From an uncultured Holophagales bacterium (lineage in GTDB: Bacteria > Acidobacteriota > Thermoanaerobaculia > UBA5066), in contig CALMDF010000429.1 in the NCBI GenBank assembly GCA_937864895.1, positions 1-9,171 on the forward strand: a stretch of 9,171 bases of DNA. Reading direction: 5' to 3'. The position numbers and the translations under genes were made by a program. Below the pieces are notes generated by a model. The model did not search any database. It saw only the letters and a program-made list of their open reading frames with translations, and was not told the origin of the DNA. The first letter of the stretch is position 1, and every line of letters begins with the position of its first letter. This document shows positions 5,786 to 9,171 of the stretch, in pieces.

Positions 5786-6987
5786 GCACCCTCGCTCGGG
5801 CCCGCCGCCGCGGCCAGGGCCCGGAAGAACTCGCGGGATTTCGTCTCGGTCTCCTCCCACTCGAGGAGGGGCTCCGAATCCCAGACGATCCCTCCACCGG
5901 CATGGTAGGCGACGGAGCTTCTCCGGACGACGGCCGTCCGGATCGCCACGTTGAAAACGGCCTTCCCGTCACCCCGGACGTACCCGGCCGCGCCGGTGTA
6001 CGGGCCGCGTGCCACGGGCTCGAGCCGGCGGATGAAACCGAGCGCCGCGCGCTTTGGCGCGCCCGTGATCGACCCCCCCGGAAGCGTCGCGGCGAGGAGG
6101 CCGGAGAGGCGCACCTCGGGCCGCAGGGTGCCGGCCACGGTCGACTCCAGGTGATGGAGGTGCCGGTACGTCGTCACGCAGCGGTACTCGGGCACGTGGA
6201 CGCTTCCGGCCGCGCAGACCTTCCCGAGGTCGTTCCGGATCAGGTCGACGATCATGACGTGCTCCGCGGAGTCCTTCTCCGAGCCGAGGAGGGCGGACCT
6301 AGCCGCTCCCTCGCTCCCCGCGAGGCGACGCGGGATCGTCCCCTTGATCGGGGCGCTGGCGACCCTCCGGGAGGCCAGGTCGACGTCGAGGAAGAGCTCC
6401 GGGGAGTTCGAGACGACGGCGAGCCCCCCGAGGTCGACGCAGATGGCGTACGGCACCGGATTGTCCGAGTAGAGGAGCTCCGCGAGACGGCGCGGCGCGA
6501 TTTCCTGCTCCCGCACGGTGCGTCGCGTCAGGTTCGCCTGGTAGACGTCGCCGCGGGCGATTCCCTCGCGGATGCGCCCGACCGCCCCGTTCCAGCCTGC
6601 AAGGTCCAGTTCAGGCCCTTCCTCCGGGTCGGCCGGTCCCGGCGAGGGACCGGATTCCCCGCCCCGACCAGCCGCACCGGTGCCGGCCCCCCCGATGGCC
6701 CTCCGGTCCCGGGCGTCGAAGAGAGCGAACCACGCCAGGGGCGTGGAAGGCGGGCGGAAGTGGCACGTGGATCCCTCGAGCGCAACGCCGGCCTCGTACG
6801 TCAGGAACCCGGCCGCGATCCGGCCGGCGCTGCCCGACCGGGCGACGGCGTCGAGCCAATCGAGGAGTCCCGGGAGGTCCTCGGGACGGTCCGAAGGCAC
6901 CTCGCGAACCTCGACGGGATCGCCGAGGTCGAGGGATCCCGGGAGCTTCCAGCCGGGGCCGCGGAGAAGGACGGAGGGAGGGGCCAC
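5782..6987 (-). CDS. pabB: Aminodeoxychorismate synthase component I
   Basis: PabB aminates chorismate to 4-amino-4-deoxychorismate, the first step to p-aminobenzoate. The 401-residue protein has a divergent N-terminal half and a Gly/Ser/Pro-rich linker at about 98-125. The chorismate-binding domain runs from about 128 to 392, with IARGDVYQANLT, SAPIKGTIPR (Lys215), EHVMIVDLIRNDLGKV, LPGGSITGAPKRAAL and FNVAIRT. The PIKGT lysine is the hallmark of PabB; anthranilate synthase TrpE has Ala there. No PabA glutaminase gene is visible, so it must be elsewhere or the enzyme uses free ammonia. The start is GTG at 6987, with no convincing Shine-Dalgarno sequence. A TAGACT box lies 8 nt upstream. Divergent from a thioesterase gene 20 bp away; overlaps pabC by 4 bp. 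Confidence 0.94.
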   Translation of the reverse strand: MAPPSVLLRGPGWKLPGSLDLGDPVEVREVPSDRPEDLPGLLDWLDAVARSGSAGRIAAGFLTYEAGVALEGSTCHFRPPSTPLAWFALFDARDRRAIGGAGTGAAGRGGESGPSPGPADPEEGPELDLAGWNGAVGRIREGIARGDVYQANLTRRTVREQEIAPRRLAELLYSDNPVPYAICVDLGGLAVVSNSPELFLDVDLASRRVASAPIKGTIPRRLAGSEGAARSALLGSEKDSAEHVMIVDLIRNDLGKVCAAGSVHVPEYRCVTTYRHLHHLESTVAGTLRPEVRLSGLLAATLPGGSITGAPKRAALGFIRRLEPVARGPYTGAAGYVRGDGKAVFNVAIRTAVVRRSSVAYHAGGGIVWDSEPLLEWEETETKSREFFRALAAAAGPSEGA

Positions 6988-7010
6988 GCTCGGGTAGTCT
7001 ACGGAGCGTG
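6985..7010. promoter_or_regulatory. Symmetric bidirectional promoter candidate between pabB and the thioesterase gene
   Basis: Only 20 bp (6988-7007) separate two divergent GTG starts. The centre, GTAGTCTAC (6994-7002), is a palindrome about one base and gives a plus-strand TAGTCT (6995-7000) and a minus-strand TAGACT (7001-6996), sharing five positions. They stand 7 and 8 nt from the two GTGs. Outside them, CACGCTC (6985-6991) and GAGCGTG (7004-7010) are perfect inverted arms that contain the start codons. No -35 boxes are evident. Symmetric -10 elements are known to drive divergent transcription; leaderless initiation here is inference from spacing. Confidence 0.5.
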
Positions 7011-7427
7011 AAAGACGGGCGCTGGGTCGAGGCCGAGGTGAAGGTCCGCTACGCGGAAACCGACGCGCAGGGAGTCGTCTACCACGGCTCCTACGTCGTC
7101 TGGTTCGAGGTGGGGCGCACGGAGTACTGCGACGTCGCCGGGTATCCCTACGCCCGCATGGAGGCCGAGGGCGTCAACATCGTCGTGAGCGACCTCGCCG
7201 CCCGATACCGCAGGCCGGCCCGCTACGGGGACACCGTCCGGGTGGCGACCCGGCTGGTCGCCGTCAGGAGCCGGGGCTGCACGTTCGCCTACCGGGTGAC
7301 GCTGCCCGACGGCTCCGTCGCCGTCGAGGGCGAGACGGTCCACCTCTTCGTCGACCGGGCGACCGGCAGGCCCGTCGCAGCTCCCGCGCCGATCCGCGCC
7401 GCGCTCACCGGCTTCGCGGAGGGCTGA
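7008..7427 (+). CDS. Acyl-CoA thioesterase, YbgC/FadM family (hot-dog fold)
   Basis: A 139-residue single-domain hot-dog thioesterase of the 4-hydroxybenzoyl-CoA thioesterase group, hydrolysing acyl-CoA thioesters. The signature region VRYAETDAQGVVYHGSYVVWFEVGRTEY (residues 13-40) has the catalytic-type Asp19 and the conserved 'GVVYH..Y..WFE.GRTEY' pattern; YRRPARYGD and GETVHLFVD fit the later strands. The substrate could be short-chain or aromatic acyl-CoA, and sequence alone does not decide. The GTG start gives the full family N-terminus; the GGAG one base before it is too close to act as a good Shine-Dalgarno site, while TAGTCT 7 nt upstream suggests a leaderless message. It is the only plus-strand gene here and has no tol-pal neighbours, so the E. 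coli ybgC context is not supported. Confidence 0.9.
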   Translation: MKDGRWVEAEVKVRYAETDAQGVVYHGSYVVWFEVGRTEYCDVAGYPYARMEAEGVNIVVSDLAARYRRPARYGDTVRVATRLVAVRSRGCTFAYRVTLPDGSVAVEGETVHLFVDRATGRPVAAPAPIRAALTGFAEG

Positions 7428-7430
7428 AGC

Positions 7431-7925
7431 TCACGTCCGCGGCGCGCCGTTCGGGAGCTTCCGGTTGAGGGCCCGGTAGACGAGGGCGGGAACGAGGCCC
7501 GAGACGTCCCCCCCGAGCCGGTGGACTTCCTTCACGAGGCGGCTCGAAAGGTACGAGAGCTCCTCTTTCGGCGTCAGGAAAACCGTCTCGACGTCCGGGT
7601 CGAGCTTCCGGTTCATGAGCGCCATCTGGAACTCGTACTCGAAGTCGGAGACGACGCGGAGCCCGCGGAGGACGATGTTCGTCTTCTCGGCCCTGAGGAA
7701 GTCGACGAGAAGCCCGGAGAAGGCCTTGACCTTCACCTTCGAGTCGCGGCGAAAGACGTCCTTCACCATCCCGACCCTCTCTTCGACGGTGAAGAGGGGC
7801 GCCTTCTCGGTGTTGCAGAGGACGGCCACGAGGACGCGATCGAAGATGTGGCCGCCGCGGCGGACGAGGTCGACATGCCCGTTCGTCATCGGGTCGAACG
7901 AGCCCGGGTAGACGGCGATTCGCAT
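7431..7925 (-). CDS. coaD: Phosphopantetheine adenylyltransferase
   Basis: CoaD transfers AMP from ATP to 4'-phosphopantetheine, giving dephospho-CoA, the penultimate step of CoA synthesis, in the cytoplasm. The 164 residues match the family length (about 160). Visible motifs are YPGSFDPMTNGH (the nucleotidyltransferase T/HxGH motif, Thr14-His17), VLVAVLCNTEK, RGLRVVSDFEYEFQMALMNRKL and the ATP-binding SYLSSRLVKEV near 124-134. The ATG at 7925 is the family start; the frame stays open upstream to 8249, but that stretch overlaps the permease gene and is a compositional shadow. No Shine-Dalgarno sequence is seen; TAGAATCCCC precedes the start. The stop codon lies 3 bp from that of the convergent thioesterase, leaving no room for a terminator between them. 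Confidence 0.96.
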   Translation of the reverse strand: MRIAVYPGSFDPMTNGHVDLVRRGGHIFDRVLVAVLCNTEKAPLFTVEERVGMVKDVFRRDSKVKVKAFSGLLVDFLRAEKTNIVLRGLRVVSDFEYEFQMALMNRKLDPDVETVFLTPKEELSYLSSRLVKEVHRLGGDVSGLVPALVYRALNRKLPNGAPRT

Positions 7926-7931
7926 CGGAGC

Positions 7932-7941
7932 GGGGATTCTA
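7932..7941 (-). promoter_or_regulatory. Putative -10 element (TAGAATCCCC) of coaD, overlapping the permease stop
   Basis: The minus strand reads TAGAATCCCC; 10 nt separate TAGAAT from the coaD ATG. The TAG is the stop codon of the DppC-like gene. With no Shine-Dalgarno sequence in the 13-nt gap, a near-leaderless coaD transcript is the simplest reading. No -35 box was recognised. Confidence 0.5.
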
Positions 7942-8784
7942 GCGGCTTTCCGAGAGAGCTTCGCCGAGTTTTCGCGCAGAGAGAACGAGGAGGAAGAGGG
8001 CGACCGCCGGGGGGACGACGCACCACCAGGCGGTCGTGAGGCTCTCCCGGGCGTCGGCGAGCGCCCGTCCCCACGAGGCGGAGGGGGGAGGCGCCCCGAG
8101 CCCGAGGAACGAGAGCGAAGCCTCGAGGAGAACGGCGCCGCCGAGGACGTAGGGCGTCGTCGCGATCGCCGGGGCGATCGCCCCCGGCAGGACGTGGACG
8201 AAGAGGACGCGGCTCCTCGAGGCGCCGGCCGCCCGGGCCGCCTCGACATGGGGCGAGGCCGAAAGGCGGAGAGCTTCCGCGCGGACGAGCCGGGCGATCT
8301 CCGGCCACCCCGTCAGGGCGATGAGGAACGCGGCGGTGAGAGCGGACGGGGGCGCGAGCGCGGCTCCGGCGGCCACGAGGACGAGGGCCGGGAACGCCTG
8401 GACGACTCCCGTGACGAAGAGGAGCGCCCGGTCGGCACGCGGTCCCAGCGCTCCCGCCGCCCCGCCCAGGACCGTACCGACGGCGAACGCGAGGCCCGCC
8501 GCGAGGAGGCCCACCGCCACCGAGACCCGGGCGCCGTGGAGGAGCCGGGCGAGGACGTCCCGGCCGAGGTCGTCGGTGCCGAGGAGGTGTCGCCGGTCGG
8601 GGGGCTGGAGCCGCGCCGTCAGGTCGGTCGCGTCCGGGTCGAACGGGACCAGCGTCGTGACCCTCGCGAGGAAGGACGGGGTGTGCGTCGGGCTCTCCCG
8701 CGCCAGGAGAGGCGCGAGAAGCGCGAAGAGCGGAAAGAGCCCCAGGAAGAGGATCCGCCGCTTCGCCTGCCGTCCGGCCGTCAC
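7939..8784 (-). CDS. ABC transporter permease, DppC/OppC type
   Basis: An inner-membrane subunit of a peptide/opine/nickel-type ABC importer; 281 residues, close to the family norm. It has an N-terminal membrane segment (about 11-28), a periplasmic stretch, the family hallmark HLLGTDDLGRDVLARLLHGARVS (66-88), further hydrophobic segments at about 89-112, 120-145 and 150-167, and the EAA loop that docks on the ATPase (HVEAARAAGASRSRVLFVHVLP, 179-200). A final segment lies at about 252-270. GTG at 8784 overlaps the upstream permease stop as GTGA and is preceded by a strong GGGGGAGGAG Shine-Dalgarno-like stretch. The substrate cannot be told: no binding protein or ATPase lies downstream in this window, as coaD follows directly. 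Confidence 0.92.
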   Translation of the reverse strand: MTAGRQAKRRILFLGLFPLFALLAPLLARESPTHTPSFLARVTTLVPFDPDATDLTARLQPPDRRHLLGTDDLGRDVLARLLHGARVSVAVGLLAAGLAFAVGTVLGGAAGALGPRADRALLFVTGVVQAFPALVLVAAGAALAPPSALTAAFLIALTGWPEIARLVRAEALRLSASPHVEAARAAGASRSRVLFVHVLPGAIAPAIATTPYVLGGAVLLEASLSFLGLGAPPPSASWGRALADARESLTTAWWCVVPPAVALFLLVLSARKLGEALSESR

Positions 8785-9171
8785 GGCTCCTCCCCCTCGA
8801 CGATCCGCGGGTCGGACAGACCGCCAGCCGCGTCAGCGGCGAGCGTCGCGACGACGACGGCGAGACCCGAGACGAGAGTCAGTCCCAGGACGGTCGGAAG
8901 GTCGCGGGAGAAGACCGAATCCGCGAGGAGCTGCCCGGTCCCGGGCACGCCGAAGACCCGTTCGACGAGCACGGAGCCCGCGACGAGCTGGGGGACGAGC
9001 GCCGCGCCGAGGCCGGCGAAGGCGGGGACCGCGCGACGCAGGGCCCGCAGGGTCTCCTCGCGGGGCGATTCGCCGCGGGCGCGCCCGGAGAGCGCCGGGG
9101 GCGAGGCGAGCGCTGCGCCCACGGCGGCCCGGGTCACCCTCGCGATCGGCGCCAGGGCGACGAGGGCGAGG
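8781..9171 (-). CDS. ABC transporter permease, DppB/OppB type, C-terminal part (cut by window edge)
   Basis: 129 codons plus stop are visible, with no stop codon up to the right edge. The N-terminal half lies outside. The fragment begins LALVALAPIARVTRAAVGAAL, and continues with a divergent EAA-type loop (GRARGESPREETLRALRRAVPAF is the corresponding region), VAGSVLVERVFGVPGTGQLLADSVFSRDLPTVLGL, a hydrophobic segment (VSGLAVVVATLAADAAG) and the typical end LSDPRI. The E.VFG.PG.G.LL..S.. .RD.P pattern is diagnostic for the DppB/OppB family. A GTG at 9137 is internal and not the true start. It pairs with the overlapping DppC-type gene to form the heterodimeric channel. Confidence 0.88.
   Translation of the reverse strand, partial: LALVALAPIARVTRAAVGAALASPPALSGRARGESPREETLRALRRAVPAFAGLGAALVPQLVAGSVLVERVFGVPGTGQLLADSVFSRDLPTVLGLTLVSGLAVVVATLAADAAGGLSDPRIVEGEEP

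Noticed and set aside
5902..7011. Plus-strand open frame of 369 codons antisense to pabB
   Set aside because: No recognisable domain; pabB on the other strand shows every chorismate-binding motif.
7926..8249. N-terminal extension of coaD
   Set aside because: Ser/Arg/Pro-rich shadow of the permease gene; CoaD family proteins begin at the MRIAVYPGSFDP motif.

Overview
This is a compact, very G+C-rich bacterial window: by eye well over 65% G+C, with third codon positions almost all G or C. It has ten genes, two of them cut by the window ends, and no intergenic gap longer than about 40 bases. Nine genes are on the minus strand; one (a thioesterase) is on the plus strand. I see no tRNA, rRNA, insertion sequence, CRISPR array or phage gene. 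The gene mix (UvrC followed by a DUF4388/PATAN protein, a PabB-PabC pair, a fatty acyl reductase-like SDR with an aldehyde dehydrogenase) fits an environmental high-GC lineage such as Acidobacteriota or a related deep-branching phylum. That placement is inference; nothing here fixes the taxon.

Layout in minus-strand transcription order, from the right edge. The C-terminal part of a DppB/OppB-like permease (8781-9171) overlaps a DppC/OppC-like permease (7939-8784), which is followed by coaD (7431-7925). coaD converges on a YbgC/FadM-type thioesterase (7008-7427, plus strand), with 3 bp between the stop codons. The thioesterase diverges from pabB (5782-6987) across only 20 bp. pabB overlaps pabC (5006-5785). 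Then come an extended SDR (3864-4982), an aldehyde dehydrogenase overlapping it by 4 bp (2218-3867), uvrC (371-2179), and the start of a DUF4388/PATAN gene (1-358).

Functional groups: pabB/pabC turn chorismate plus ammonia into p-aminobenzoate for folate (no pabA glutaminase is in view); the SDR and aldehyde dehydrogenase probably act on the same acyl/aldehyde substrates; uvrC is the nucleotide-excision-repair nuclease; coaD makes dephospho-CoA; the two permeases form the membrane core of a peptide/nickel-type ABC importer.

The most unusual signal is in the promoters, not the proteins. The 10-mer TAGAATCCCC occurs three times, each time 6-10 nt (counted from TAGAAT) before a start codon that lacks a Shine-Dalgarno sequence (uvrC, PATAN gene, coaD). 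In two cases its TAG is also the stop codon of the upstream gene. The pabB/thioesterase gap carries two overlapping, opposed TAGnCT boxes, 7 and 8 nt from the two GTG starts, inside a dyad whose arms contain the start codons. Together these look like -10 elements for leaderless or near-leaderless mRNAs, including one symmetric bidirectional leaderless promoter. The SDR gene and dppC, which lie inside operons, instead have clear Shine-Dalgarno sequences.
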